A stretch of DNA of 50,275 bases from a virus. The first letter of the stretch is position 1. Every line of letters starts with the position of its first letter. The position numbers were made by a program, and so were the translations under genes. Positions 6,883 to 15,636 of this stretch are shown here, piece after piece. The stretch spans positions 1 to 50,275 of IMG/VR virus record IMGVR_UViG_3300007276_000074. One strand, written 5' to 3'. The notes under the pieces are model-generated. The model did no database searches. It saw nothing but the letters and a program-made list of their open reading frames with translations, and had not been told where the DNA came from.

Positions 6883-8954
6883 TGTCTCAAGGTGAAGCAA
6901 GATCAGTAGCGCTCTACGTCCAGGTTGACGTAGTAGATGACACTACCCCACAGCTTGGCGGAGACCTGGATGTCAACGGCCATAAGATCGTATCCGTCGC
7001 AAACGGTGATATTGATATAGAGCCAAATGGCACTGGCAACATTATCCTCGGAACCGTAACTCTCGACGCAGACCAGGTTGTCGGAGCTGGACAGGATGAT
7101 TACGTCCTGACGTACGATAATGGAACTGGGCTCATAAGTCTTGAAGCCGCTGCTGGCGGAAGCTCATCTCCACTCACCACGAAAGGCGATCTGTGGAATT
7201 TCACAACCGTAGATGCCAGACTGCCGATCGGAACTGATACACATATTCTAACTGCTGACTCATTAGAAGCCAGTGGGATGAAGTGGGCTGCTGTTCCTTC
7301 GTCTTCCTTATCAGACCTGTCAGATGTAACATCCGCTGCGGTCACAGCAGGATTTGCGCTTGTGGCAGACGGAGCCGCCTACGTTGGACGTGCTTTACTG
7401 GAAGCAGATATTTCTGATCTCGGAGCGTATTTAGCTAATATTTCTGAAGATGCCAGTCCGCAACTTGGAGCAGACCTGGATCTTAACGGATCCGACATTA
7501 CAGACACCGGAGCAGCAGCGGTAGCTATCACTAAAACAGGTGCTGGCTCTTTTACTGTACAAGCTGCTGCCGGCGGTCTTGTACTGCAGACTACATCAGG
7601 CAATTCAGATGTTACTGTAAGCGCACACGGTACTGGAAATATTAATATTGGCACATGGACAGTTGACGCTGACCAAACAATGGGAGTTGGGCAGGATGGC
7701 TTTGTCCTGACATATGATAACACTACCGGGCTGGTATCGTTTGAAGCTGCTGCAGGTGGTGGTGGTGGTGTATCTGTTTCCGGTACACCAGTTAACAACC
7801 AGCTAGCACTATGGACAGCAGCGGATACTCTCGAGGGCGATGCTGATCTCACCTATGATGGAACAACCTTTAAAGTAGAAGCTCAGATGTTCTTCGGAAA
7901 CGGTGACGGACTAATGGTGTTATCTGACACTAATGGCCTTTCCGCTACTACTTCTACACCTCAGATCAGGTTTGGCTATGGTGCCAGCGGTACTCAGATG
8001 GGCCTTATTAACTATGCTGCCGTAGCTATCCAGGCAGGGGAAATGGTCTATTCCAACTTTGGTGGTGGTATCGTGCTGTACCCAGGGCGCAGCAGCGGTG
8101 ACGATACCGTATATGTCTACAACGCAAGCTTACAAGTATCACAAGACGTGGTATTTCTGGAGCAAGCTGCTAAGAGTGAGCCTACATCTGCCGGAGAAGG
8201 GTATTTATGGGTAAGGAATGATGCTCCGAACGTTCTCGTATTTACAGACGATGCAGGTACGGATTGGGACTTGAATACTGCTGGTGGTGGAGCAGGTGAC
8301 GTAACAAAGGTTGGCACTCCTGTAAATAATGAGCTGGCGGTATGGACGGGAGACGGCACGCTAGAGAGCGAGTCAAACCTCGCATACGACGGTACCACTT
8401 TGACTATCGACGCTCAGATGACATTTGGTAATTCTGACGGTAAGTTGATCCTCACTGATACCAACGGAGTTAGCTCGACCACCGGAACACCAACCATTCA
8501 GTTGGGATATGGCTCAGGCGGTACCCAGATGAGTAAGATTAGACACGGCGCTGTAGCGGTACAGGCCGGTGAGCTGTGCATTGAGAATTTTAATCAATCC
8601 ATCGTACTACGCCCCGGCGTTAGTGGTGGTACAGACACAGTGTTCGTATACCAGGCAAGTCTCAGGGTAGACCAAGATATATTCCTACTTGAGCAAGCTG
8701 ACCACACTGAAACACCAACAGCGGGTAATGGATATATATGGGTCAAGAGTGATACCCCAAACAATCTGATATACACGGACGACGCTGGGAACGACTGGAG
8801 GCTAAACGGCTTTGCGGCCAGTACCACTGCGCTTGCATCCTTGAATGTCCCACATGGCGCAGCTCCAACGTCTCCTGTTGACGGTGATATATGGACTACA
8901 ACTGCAGGACTTTACGTTAGGATTAACGGATCAACAGTTGGGCCATTGAGCTAA
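6882..8954 (+). CDS. large tail fibre with internally duplicated modules
   Basis: The 690-residue protein starts with TTPQLGGDLDVNGHKIVSVA, a phage tail repeat motif that recurs as ASPQLGADLDLNGSDITDTG. Two DADQ..G.GQD..VLTYDN modules follow, the same module as in the first fibre gene. Residues about 301-477 and 478-650 are a tandem duplication of one ~177-residue unit, each beginning GTPVNN and ending DDAG.DW.LN. The last ~35 residues (SPVDGDIWTTTAGLYVRING) are a typical fibre tip strand set. A role in receptor contact is inferred. Confidence 0.8.
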   Translation: MSQGEARSVALYVQVDVVDDTTPQLGGDLDVNGHKIVSVANGDIDIEPNGTGNIILGTVTLDADQVVGAGQDDYVLTYDNGTGLISLEAAAGGSSSPLTTKGDLWNFTTVDARLPIGTDTHILTADSLEASGMKWAAVPSSSLSDLSDVTSAAVTAGFALVADGAAYVGRALLEADISDLGAYLANISEDASPQLGADLDLNGSDITDTGAAAVAITKTGAGSFTVQAAAGGLVLQTTSGNSDVTVSAHGTGNINIGTWTVDADQTMGVGQDGFVLTYDNTTGLVSFEAAAGGGGGVSVSGTPVNNQLALWTAADTLEGDADLTYDGTTFKVEAQMFFGNGDGLMVLSDTNGLSATTSTPQIRFGYGASGTQMGLINYAAVAIQAGEMVYSNFGGGIVLYPGRSSGDDTVYVYNASLQVSQDVVFLEQAAKSEPTSAGEGYLWVRNDAPNVLVFTDDAGTDWDLNTAGGGAGDVTKVGTPVNNELAVWTGDGTLESESNLAYDGTTLTIDAQMTFGNSDGKLILTDTNGVSSTTGTPTIQLGYGSGGTQMSKIRHGAVAVQAGELCIENFNQSIVLRPGVSGGTDTVFVYQASLRVDQDIFLLEQADHTETPTAGNGYIWVKSDTPNNLIYTDDAGNDWRLNGFAASTTALASLNVPHGAAPTSPVDGDIWTTTAGLYVRINGSTVGPLS
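7782..8808 (+). repeat. tandem duplicated fibre module, period 531 bp
   Basis: Two consecutive copies begin at the GTPVNN codons at 7782 and 8313. They are clearly homologous in protein (FGNGDGLMVLSDTNG vs FGNSDGKLILTDTNG; LRPGVSGGTDTVFVYQASL vs LYPGRSSGDDTVYVYNASL), but the DNA has diverged widely. The duplication is therefore old and kept for structure. Confidence 0.85.
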
Positions 8955-8957
8955 GGC

Positions 8958-8987
8958 TTGCAATAGTTTAGTAAACAATTGTATACT
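8958..8987 (+). promoter_or_regulatory. sigma70-like promoter with palindromic spacer
   Basis: TTGCAA and TATACT are 18 bases apart in the short gap before the gene at 9017. The spacer contains the near-palindrome GTTTAGTAAAC (8967-8976 region), a possible operator or small hairpin. It would drive the lysis cluster and portal onward. Confidence 0.5.
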
Positions 8988-9016
8988 GCGGCCTTACCAA
9001 CCAAACTGGAGTAATT

Positions 9017-9382
9017 ATGAAAGTCTCAACCCTTGTCGGATCCGTTCGTACCCTGGAAAAAGTCGATGCTACAACTCTCAAGTTGTCTACGGCTTACAAA
9101 ATCAACAAGATCTTGGCAGAGTGTAAACTCGCAGTACAGGATTTTGAGCAGCGACGTCTCGAGCTTGCTAAAACTCATGGAGAGTTGTCGGAAGACGGAC
9201 AGATGTACAACTTCACCGATGAAAGCAGGGTTTTGTTTTCAGAAGCTTTGCAAGAAATATTGGATGACGATGTGGCTCTGGATATCAAAAAGATCCCGTA
9301 TTCGGAACTGGAAGACCGGCTCGAAGTTGCACCGGCTGAAATCCAGTTTGTTGAATGGTTTATCGAAGGCCTCGAATTCTAG
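9017..9382 (+). CDS. DUF1617-like small phage protein
   Basis: The 121-residue, helical, acidic protein (MKVSTLVGSVRTLEKVDATT ... YKINKILAECKLAVQDFEQR, later YSELEDRLEVAPAEIQFVEW) resembles a group of small phage proteins related to DUF1617 that start with a similar short motif and lie near tail or lysis genes. The ribosome site GGAG is present. It is the first gene after the 8.96 kb promoter and overlaps the next gene by one base. Function unknown. Confidence 0.65.
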   Translation: MKVSTLVGSVRTLEKVDATTLKLSTAYKINKILAECKLAVQDFEQRRLELAKTHGELSEDGQMYNFTDESRVLFSEALQEILDDDVALDIKKIPYSELEDRLEVAPAEIQFVEWFIEGLEF

Positions 9383-9771
9383 TGAATGTTTACCTCTTTC
9401 GCCAGTATTATACCAGCCATACCTTTGGTATCCTGGTAGCTGGCGTAGAGGTATTCCACACTCTTGAAAGGCCATGGTTATCCAACCGTAGCAACGTATC
9501 ATGTATACCTGCCGGGGAATACGCCTGCAAGTATTTGCCCAAGAGTACGTCTGGCAAGTACAGAAAAGTATGGTGGCTACAGGACGTAGAGGATCGATCC
9601 GGTATATTAATTCATAACGGAAATCTTGTAGACCATACAAAAGGATGTATACTTGTGGGAGAGCGTAAAGGTATCCTCGGCGGCAAGGCAGCAGTACTAG
9701 CTAGCAGAACCGCCATGAGGAAACTCTTAGACGTGATAGGCGAACAAGGTTTCAGCCTCAAAATATTTTAG
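9382..9771 (+). CDS. DUF5675 protein, candidate cell-wall enzyme
   Basis: The frame begins at GTG 9382, overlapping the previous stop. The 129 residues match the DUF5675 family: early TFGIL, a CIPAGEY strand, and the signature SGILIHNGN...TKGCILVG. That signature places His78 and Cys89 in a layout reminiscent of the His/Cys active site of L,D-transpeptidase (YkuD) enzymes. It is immediately followed by two holin-like genes and no lysozyme or amidase is recognisable in the window, so it may supply the wall-attacking activity. That role is inference. Confidence 0.75.
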   Translation: MNVYLFRQYYTSHTFGILVAGVEVFHTLERPWLSNRSNVSCIPAGEYACKYLPKSTSGKYRKVWWLQDVEDRSGILIHNGNLVDHTKGCILVGERKGILGGKAAVLASRTAMRKLLDVIGEQGFSLKIF

Positions 9772-9778
9772 GAGTCAC

Positions 9779-10339
9779 ATGAGCGTTATAACTGAAATTA
9801 TCGGTGGAGTAGCATCTGGTGGATTGATGAATGTGTTTGGCGCAGTCAGCGGCCTCATAGGAGGATGGCTAGCCAAGATCGAGCAACGTAAGATGCTTGA
9901 ACTCGTTAATACCCACGAAGAGAAAATGGCTGACTTCGATTTAAAGCGTGACCAGATCGCATACGACCATACCCTGGCTGTTATCGATAAACAGATTGAC
10001 CAGGCTGAAGCCGAAGGCGCAATAGCCGATGACCTGCGTTCTGCAGATGCTTTTATAGAAAGTATGAAAGGAGAGAGCAACCTAACCGGGTTCGGTGCTG
10101 CTGTCAAATCTGCCGTAAGGCCTCTAATCACTGGAGTGCTGCTTTGGTGCACCTGGGTAATCTACGATCAGTTGAATACTCTAGTAGGCGGTCTTGAAGG
10201 CCTGGATGCAGAACTCTTGCAACAATTATTTATTTACGTTGTACAGGCTATACTTTTTCTCACAATTACAGCTGTAGCCTGGTGGTTCGCCAGTCGAGGC
10301 GACAGAGCAGTTAAATCAATCAAAGGAATGATGTCATGA
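9779..10339 (+). CDS. holin-like membrane protein (3TM holin type)
   Basis: The 186-residue protein has a glycine-rich hydrophobic N-terminus (IIGGVASGGLMNVFGAVSGL), a long charged coiled-coil segment (about 35-95), then two membrane helices (VRPLITGVLLWCTWVIYDQL and LFIYVVQAILFLTITAVAWW) and a basic tail. This is the architecture of the GTA-type 3TM holin family. RBS AGGAG is well placed. It overlaps the next small membrane gene (ATGA). Confidence 0.75.
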   Translation: MSVITEIIGGVASGGLMNVFGAVSGLIGGWLAKIEQRKMLELVNTHEEKMADFDLKRDQIAYDHTLAVIDKQIDQAEAEGAIADDLRSADAFIESMKGESNLTGFGAAVKSAVRPLITGVLLWCTWVIYDQLNTLVGGLEGLDAELLQQLFIYVVQAILFLTITAVAWWFASRGDRAVKSIKGMMS

Positions 10340-10503
10340 CAGAAGGATTTCGTAGTCGCAAGTTTCTCCTAGCTTGTGTATCATTGGGCGCAGCGATTGC
10401 TGGACTTTTCGAAGGATCATTGTCCGAACAATCATTTGTAATTCTCGTCGGTGGAGTACTAGGTTTATATGGTTACCAGAACATACAGCAGGGGAAGATG
10501 TAA
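10336..10503 (+). CDS. 55-residue two-helix membrane protein
   Basis: This short gene, whose ATG overlaps the previous stop, encodes a basic N-terminus (FRSRKF), helix 1 (LLACVSLGAAIAGLF), a short acidic turn and helix 2 (FVILVGGVLGLYGYQN). It stops one base before the next gene. Similar tiny membrane proteins often lie between a holin-like gene and a second holin in phage lysis clusters. It may be a holin partner or antiholin. Confidence 0.7.
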   Translation: MTEGFRSRKFLLACVSLGAAIAGLFEGSLSEQSFVILVGGVLGLYGYQNIQQGKM

Positions 10504-10504
10504 C

Positions 10505-10717
10505 ATGTCACACCCACATCTTCCTCCAACACACCACCTAACGGAACAAGTATCTACGGTAGCGAGCTATGGAGCTTCGGGAGCGGCAGTGTTTTTAGGG
10601 ATAACAGTAGACGAATGGGGAATCATCGGAGTCATGGTCGGTATGGGGCTTGGTATAGCTACCTTCCTATTCAACATGTGGTTCAAGATGAAATACAACA
10701 GGAAACAAAATGACTGA
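10505..10717 (+). CDS. holin, two membrane segments
   Basis: The start chosen is ATG 10505, one base after the preceding stop. The 70 residues have an N-terminal His/Pro stretch, helix 1 (VASYGASGAAVFLGI), a DEWG turn, and helix 2 (IIGVMVGMGLGIATFLFNMW), ending in a basic KMKYNRKQ tail. This is the typical class II phage holin pattern. It overlaps the portal gene by 8 bases. Confidence 0.8.
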   Translation: MSHPHLPPTHHLTEQVSTVASYGASGAAVFLGITVDEWGIIGVMVGMGLGIATFLFNMWFKMKYNRKQND

Positions 10718-12692
10718 AGACGTTCTGAACAGCGACGAACCGAATCGGAAGCCCAGTAAAAAGGATCTTCTGAAAGCATTCAAGCAGGACATGGATTCAG
10801 CGGATACCCTCCGGCTGGAGATGGTCACATGCATCGAAGGCTGGCGTGATGAGTATCACGGCAAGCCGTATGGCAATGAGCAGGACGGCAAATCGGAGAT
10901 AGTGTCCAGGGATATCAAGCGCCAGGACGAGTGGCAGCACGCTTCCGTCAAGGATCCGTTTGTGTCCGACGAAGACATTGTCAAGTGCAAACCGGTTACT
11001 CACGAGGACCGGAAAGCCGCACAGCAGAACCAAATCGTACTGAACCACCAGTTCGTACGCAGTTTCAACCGTTACAAATTCATGACTAATGTCATCAAGC
11101 TATATTACGCTGAAGGCACGGTAGTTGTAAAAACCTCATGGGATTACGAAGATGAGGAAGTCGAAGTTGATATGCCAATCTTCGCTATTGACGCGTTTGG
11201 ACAGCCATTCCAGGCTGGCACCAAGAAAGTCAAGAAGCTCATCGTAAAGGTCAATAAGCCAAACGCTGAAGTCTGTCGTATAGAGGATGTCTACATAGAC
11301 CCTACGTGTAATGGTGATATGGACAAAGCGCAGTTTGTCATTCACCGATACGAATCGGATATGAGCACTCTCAAGAAGTCTGGCAAGTACAAGAATTTAG
11401 GTAGGCTCGCCAAAGATATTGGAAAAGACACCAGCGCAAATCCAGACTTTGACTCAGAAGACGAAACGGAATTTACCTTCAGTGACACAGCCAGAAAGAA
11501 ACTGCTGGTTCATGAATATTGGGGCAACTTCGATGTTGAAGGCACTGGTATCGCCAAGCCTATTGTATGCACCTGGGTAGGTGACACAATCATCCAGCTT
11601 GAGTCGAACCCTTACCCGGACGAGGAAATTCCATTCCTGTTCCTGGCGAACAACTCGATCCCGTTTAAGATCTATGGTGAAGCCAACGCAGAGCTTATCG
11701 GAGACAACCAGAAGATCAACACAGCTATCAAGCGTGGAATCATCGACAATATGGCCAACTCGAATAATGCCCAGAAGGGTATGCGAGTCGGAGCCCTAGA
11801 TCCGCTGAACAAGCGTAGATTCCTCAATGGCAAGAACTTCGAGTTCAACGGTAGTCAGACAGACTTCTTTGAGGGTAGCTACAATCAGATACCAGCCAGT
11901 GTGTTCGGTGTAATGGAGATGACCAACAACGAGTCCGAGTCAATGCTCGGAGTCAAAGCATTCACCGGTGGGATAGCTGGAGCTAGCCTTGGTTCAACTG
12001 CAAGAGCAGCTGGAGGGGTCCTGGATGCCGTCTCAGTACGCCGTCTTGACATCGTGCGTAACATATCGGAGAACCTGATAAAGCCTCTCATGCGTAAGTG
12101 GACGTCCTACAACAGCGAGTTCCTGCGTGAAGAAGAAGTAATCCGCCTGACAAACGACGAATTCGTACAAATAGCTCGTGATGACCTGTCTGGTTCGATC
12201 GATATTGAGATCCAGGTATCTACCGCGGAAGATAATTCCAGCAAAGCCCAGGAGCTCTCATTCCTGCTGCAGACGCTTGGCCAGACTATGGACATGGGAA
12301 TGCGAAACATCCTAATGTCAGAAATAGCTGCTTTGCACAAAATGCCAGACTTGGCAAAGAAATTTGAGACCTATGAGCCAAAGCCAGACCCAATGGTCGA
12401 GAAGATGAAAATGCTCGAACTTCAACTGAAAGAAGTTGAAATCATGGAACGTCAGTCTCGTGCCCAGGAAAATCAAGTCGACATGTTCGCCAAGAAAGCT
12501 AAAGGTGATCTGGATATCGCTCGTACAAAAGATATCCAATCTGGTGCAGATCTTAAGGATCTGGACTTCACCCGGAAGGCTGACGGAACCGAGCATAGCG
12601 AGAAGATGCAGGAGAAGGCTTTCGAGCACGGATCAGTCATGCAGCAGAAAAAACTTGATGTCGTAGCAAAGAACAACTTGACTCAGCAGTAA
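10710..12692 (+). CDS. portal protein
   Basis: This 660-residue protein is the dodecameric vertex through which DNA passes. Recognisable portal features are the N-terminal helix region, the VLNHQFVRSFNRYKFMTNVI segment, the CRIEDVYIDPTCN strand where wing domains are built, PFLFLANNSIPFKIYGEAN, then the long helical stem (about residues 330-500), and a C-terminal coiled-coil, Glu/Lys-rich crown (about 560-655). Length fits the large podovirus portals. It is unusual that the portal lies after the lysis cluster and fibres rather than next to the terminase. Confidence 0.88.
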   Translation: MTEDVLNSDEPNRKPSKKDLLKAFKQDMDSADTLRLEMVTCIEGWRDEYHGKPYGNEQDGKSEIVSRDIKRQDEWQHASVKDPFVSDEDIVKCKPVTHEDRKAAQQNQIVLNHQFVRSFNRYKFMTNVIKLYYAEGTVVVKTSWDYEDEEVEVDMPIFAIDAFGQPFQAGTKKVKKLIVKVNKPNAEVCRIEDVYIDPTCNGDMDKAQFVIHRYESDMSTLKKSGKYKNLGRLAKDIGKDTSANPDFDSEDETEFTFSDTARKKLLVHEYWGNFDVEGTGIAKPIVCTWVGDTIIQLESNPYPDEEIPFLFLANNSIPFKIYGEANAELIGDNQKINTAIKRGIIDNMANSNNAQKGMRVGALDPLNKRRFLNGKNFEFNGSQTDFFEGSYNQIPASVFGVMEMTNNESESMLGVKAFTGGIAGASLGSTARAAGGVLDAVSVRRLDIVRNISENLIKPLMRKWTSYNSEFLREEEVIRLTNDEFVQIARDDLSGSIDIEIQVSTAEDNSSKAQELSFLLQTLGQTMDMGMRNILMSEIAALHKMPDLAKKFETYEPKPDPMVEKMKMLELQLKEVEIMERQSRAQENQVDMFAKKAKGDLDIARTKDIQSGADLKDLDFTRKADGTEHSEKMQEKAFEHGSVMQQKKLDVVAKNNLTQQ

Positions 12693-12707
12693 AGTTTACT
12701 TTATGAT
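12678..12707 (+). promoter_or_regulatory. sigma70-like promoter with palindromic spacer
   Basis: TTGACT (12678-12683) and TATGAT (12702-12707) are 18 bases apart. The spacer holds the 13-base palindrome AGTAAAGTTTACT (12688-12700), which includes the portal stop codon and can fold as a 5-bp stem with an AGT loop. It would drive the scaffold and capsid genes, which need strong expression. Confidence 0.6.
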
Positions 12708-12748
12708 CTGATCTCTTTTATTTAACTAACCAACCACAGGAACTCTAA

Positions 12749-13108
12749 ATGAGCAATTCTGAACAAGAACAGTACCAAAACGAACTCGCAGCAATTGATC
12801 ACCACATCGCCATGGGTGAAGCCTGGAATCGTCTCCAGCGTAACGGCGATTTCAAAAAGATCATCACCAACGGTTATCTGAAAGACAAGGTGCTGGCATC
12901 AGCATCGCTGTTGGCAGTGCCGCAGATCCAGGCTGAAGGAAGACGTGCTGCTATTATGGAAGACATAATTGCTGCATCAAATCTTGGGTACTTTTTCAAG
13001 ATGATCGAAATGCAGTATGAAGGTGCCAAAAATCCAATACTCTCTGACGAAGAGCGTGTAGCTTTCGAAGAAGCTCAGGCTGAAGAAGCCGCTGGAGGTA
13101 TTCAGTAA
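12749..13108 (+). CDS. small helical virion-assembly protein, unknown
   Basis: The 119-residue protein, with ribosome site AGGAA, is mostly helical (QYQNELAAIDHHIAMGEAWN ... ILSDEERVAFEEAQAEEAA) and acidic at its end. It lies between portal and scaffold and overlaps the scaffold gene by one base. In related phages a small gene often sits at this place, but I do not recognise a named family. A head-assembly role is inferred from position. Confidence 0.65.
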   Translation: MSNSEQEQYQNELAAIDHHIAMGEAWNRLQRNGDFKKIITNGYLKDKVLASASLLAVPQIQAEGRRAAIMEDIIAASNLGYFFKMIEMQYEGAKNPILSDEERVAFEEAQAEEAAGGIQ

Positions 13109-14265
13109 TGGTTGACTTGACCGAAGAAGACGTATTCGCGGACGACAAAGATCCTCTTGAAGCCATTCGCCAAATCCGAAGGGATGAAGGAGTAGCTGAA
13201 GACGATCTCCCTGGTAACGACGAAGAACGCTTGGCCGGTCATGCTGCCGGAGACCTTCCGGACGACGAACTCGAAGACGATTCCGACCTCGAAGAAATTC
13301 GGGGTTCGGATGAGTCTGACGAAGAGGAGCCTGCCGCAGATGACAAATCCGCAGACGAAGAGCCGGCCGATGATACTGAGGATGAAACGCCTACTGATGA
13401 TGGTCAGGAAGAAGAAGCCGATACCGAAGAGTCGAAGGCAGATTCCAAAGTAGGGGATACTCTCAAATTCAGGGCTAATGGCCAGGACTTCACCTTCACT
13501 GAAGATGAAATCAAAGAGCAATTCGAAACTGTCTTTGGCCAGGCCATGGACTACACGAAAAAAATGCAGAAGATGGCTCCGTACCGGAAGATGATCTCTG
13601 CAATCGAAGAACAAAACCTCACCCAGGACCAGCTGAACCTGGCCATTGACGCCTTGAAAGGCGACAAAGGCGCCATTGCTCAGATCCTGGAAGTCAATAA
13701 AATTGACAGCTTCGATCTCACCAACGACGACGACCAACCGTCACCGTATGTGCCAGGCAATTACGGAAAAGACGAGAAACAGTTGGAAATTGAAGAAATT
13801 ACAGGTAAGATATCAGCCGATGAAGAGTACAAGATCACTGTAGACGTCATTGACGAGCAGTGGGATCAAAGTTCTCGCCAGGCAATAGCGGAGTCCCCGA
13901 AGCTAATTATGGGTCTCCACAACGACATCAAGAACGGCGTCTACGACAAGGTAGCTCCGATCGCGATGAAGATGAAGGTTATCGATGGAAATTCGAAATC
14001 TGACATTGAGTACTACATGCTTGCAGGCCAAAGGTTACATCAGGCAATGGCAGCCCAACAGGAAGCGGGCTCAACCATAACTGATCTAAACTCTGAGGCA
14101 CAAGATGCAGAATCAAAGTTTGAAGCAGAATCATCAGAAGCCAAGAGGAAGCGTTCAGCGAGATCCACAGGAGCTCGTTCCGATCGCAAAGGTGTTGTCG
14201 ACTATTTAGACGACAATGATGAAGACTTCGACGCATGGTACAAAAAGATACACGCCAATGCGTAA
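13108..14265 (+). CDS. scaffolding protein
   Basis: The 385-residue protein is strongly acidic: residues 1-115 are dominated by Asp/Glu (DESDEEEP, EEADTEESK). A helical middle follows, with a small basic segment near the C-terminus (KRKRSARSTGARSDRKG) that could contact capsid subunits. It lies directly before the major capsid gene, the standard place for the internal scaffold that shapes the prohead and then leaves or is degraded. No protease gene is seen beside it. Confidence 0.85.
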   Translation: MVDLTEEDVFADDKDPLEAIRQIRRDEGVAEDDLPGNDEERLAGHAAGDLPDDELEDDSDLEEIRGSDESDEEEPAADDKSADEEPADDTEDETPTDDGQEEEADTEESKADSKVGDTLKFRANGQDFTFTEDEIKEQFETVFGQAMDYTKKMQKMAPYRKMISAIEEQNLTQDQLNLAIDALKGDKGAIAQILEVNKIDSFDLTNDDDQPSPYVPGNYGKDEKQLEIEEITGKISADEEYKITVDVIDEQWDQSSRQAIAESPKLIMGLHNDIKNGVYDKVAPIAMKMKVIDGNSKSDIEYYMLAGQRLHQAMAAQQEAGSTITDLNSEAQDAESKFEAESSEAKRKRSARSTGARSDRKGVVDYLDDNDEDFDAWYKKIHANA

Positions 14266-14289
14266 AACTTAACTCAATAGGAGGCCGTC

Positions 14290-15615
14290 ATGGTTTCGAA
14301 TGTTTACGGCACGACCAATCGTGCAACTGGTGATTCTACCCACGGGCAGAACACCATTATCCATTACTACGACAAAGCTGGCGTAAAAGCCGCTAACGCA
14401 GTTTCTGTGTACGCACAGTTTGCAGATCGTAGATCAATGCCCTTGAAAATGGGTACCACTTACAAGGTCAGCAAATGGCTGCATATCTTCGATCGTATCG
14501 ACGGTACTGATGCAGACTTCGCTACCAAAGGTTACCTGACCTCTCGCTCTCAGGCAGAAGTTTCGGCCGGTCTTGCATCTGATGCTGCTCTGGCTGAAGG
14601 CGCTGGTGCTGTCAACAAGCAGACCATCAGCAAGGTGACTCTGTCTACCAATTTCGCCCGTTACGGCGAGATGATTGACTACACCGACGAAGTCGAGATG
14701 TTTGCCGAGGACATGGTCCAGGTTCATTACCGCGAAGAGTTGGGCATGTTGGCCAACCGTCGTGCTGAAGACCTGATCCAGCTTGACATGCTGTCAACTA
14801 CCAATGTTCTGTTCGGCGGCGTTGCTACCGAACTGAAGGAACTTGGTGACGCTGACGACGACACTGCAACTGACGGTACCAACGACGATATCGCCCGTGT
14901 AACTTACGACCTGATCCGCAACGCTGTTCGTTTGCTGGTTCGTAATCGTGCCATGAAGAACACTTCCATCGTGACTGGTTCTACCAAGATCGATACCCGG
15001 ACTGTCAACAAAGCTTTCTACGCCATCATCGGCCCGGAAGTGAAGTTCGACCTGGAAGGTTTGACTCGTGGTAACGTTACTGACAACGGTACGACTGAAT
15101 ACGTTTACGTTCCTGCTTACAAGTATGCTGACGCCACCAACCTGGCTGAAGGCGAAGTTGGCGCAATGAACGACGTTCGTTTCATCGAATCCGAGTCTGC
15201 ACTCGTTTACGCTGGTCAAGGTTCTGCTGTAGCTCCTGCAGCTGCTGCTGATCCGACTTACACAGGTACTCTGTCGACTACTACTTTCGCTAATGAAGCG
15301 GCTGTTATCACTGGTCGTGGTGCAACTGCTCAAGTCTGGGAACGTACTGGTGACACCTGGGTTAACTCTGGTGCTACTGTAGCTGCTCTCGAGTACTACG
15401 ATGTGTTCCCGATCCTGTTCCCCACCAAAGGATCATTCGCAACTGTCGGCCTGAAAGGTCATGGCAAGATCAAGTTCAACGCTCAGGCGCCGAGCAAGAT
15501 CGAATTGTCAAACCCCTACGGCACTCAGGGCTTCTTCAGCTACAACATGTGGTATGCAGGTATCATCCTGCGCGAAGAGCGTCTCCTGAAAGTCCTGGTT
15601 ACCGCATCTGCGTAA
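14290..15615 (+). CDS. major capsid protein, N4 gp56-like
   Basis: The 441-residue protein follows an ideal ribosome site (AGGAGG) and is followed by a strong terminator, as expected for the most abundant virion protein. Segments such as VYAQFADRRSMPLKMGTTYK, NFARYGEMIDYTDEVEMF and HYREELGMLANRRAEDL match the N-arm, E-loop and spine pattern of the N4-gp56 family of HK97-fold capsid proteins. DNA here favours clean C-ending codons more than neighbouring genes, consistent with high expression. Confidence 0.9.
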   Translation: MVSNVYGTTNRATGDSTHGQNTIIHYYDKAGVKAANAVSVYAQFADRRSMPLKMGTTYKVSKWLHIFDRIDGTDADFATKGYLTSRSQAEVSAGLASDAALAEGAGAVNKQTISKVTLSTNFARYGEMIDYTDEVEMFAEDMVQVHYREELGMLANRRAEDLIQLDMLSTTNVLFGGVATELKELGDADDDTATDGTNDDIARVTYDLIRNAVRLLVRNRAMKNTSIVTGSTKIDTRTVNKAFYAIIGPEVKFDLEGLTRGNVTDNGTTEYVYVPAYKYADATNLAEGEVGAMNDVRFIESESALVYAGQGSAVAPAAAADPTYTGTLSTTTFANEAAVITGRGATAQVWERTGDTWVNSGATVAALEYYDVFPILFPTKGSFATVGLKGHGKIKFNAQAPSKIELSNPYGTQGFFSYNMWYAGIILREERLLKVLVTASA

Positions 15616-15636
15616 TCCAGTAAAGTAGTAACTGGT

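Noticed and set aside
9033-9467. 144-residue frame beginning MSDPFVPWKK
   Set aside because: Lies in another frame of the DUF1617-like and DUF5675 genes and has no family features.
13102-13737. Leftward 211-residue frame rich in Phe/Val
   Set aside because: It is the antisense of the Asp/Glu-rich scaffold gene; the composition is an artefact of acidic codons.
14290-15615. Programmed frameshift or intron in the structural genes
   Set aside because: All large late genes are uninterrupted single frames; no slippery site with an overlapping extension was seen.
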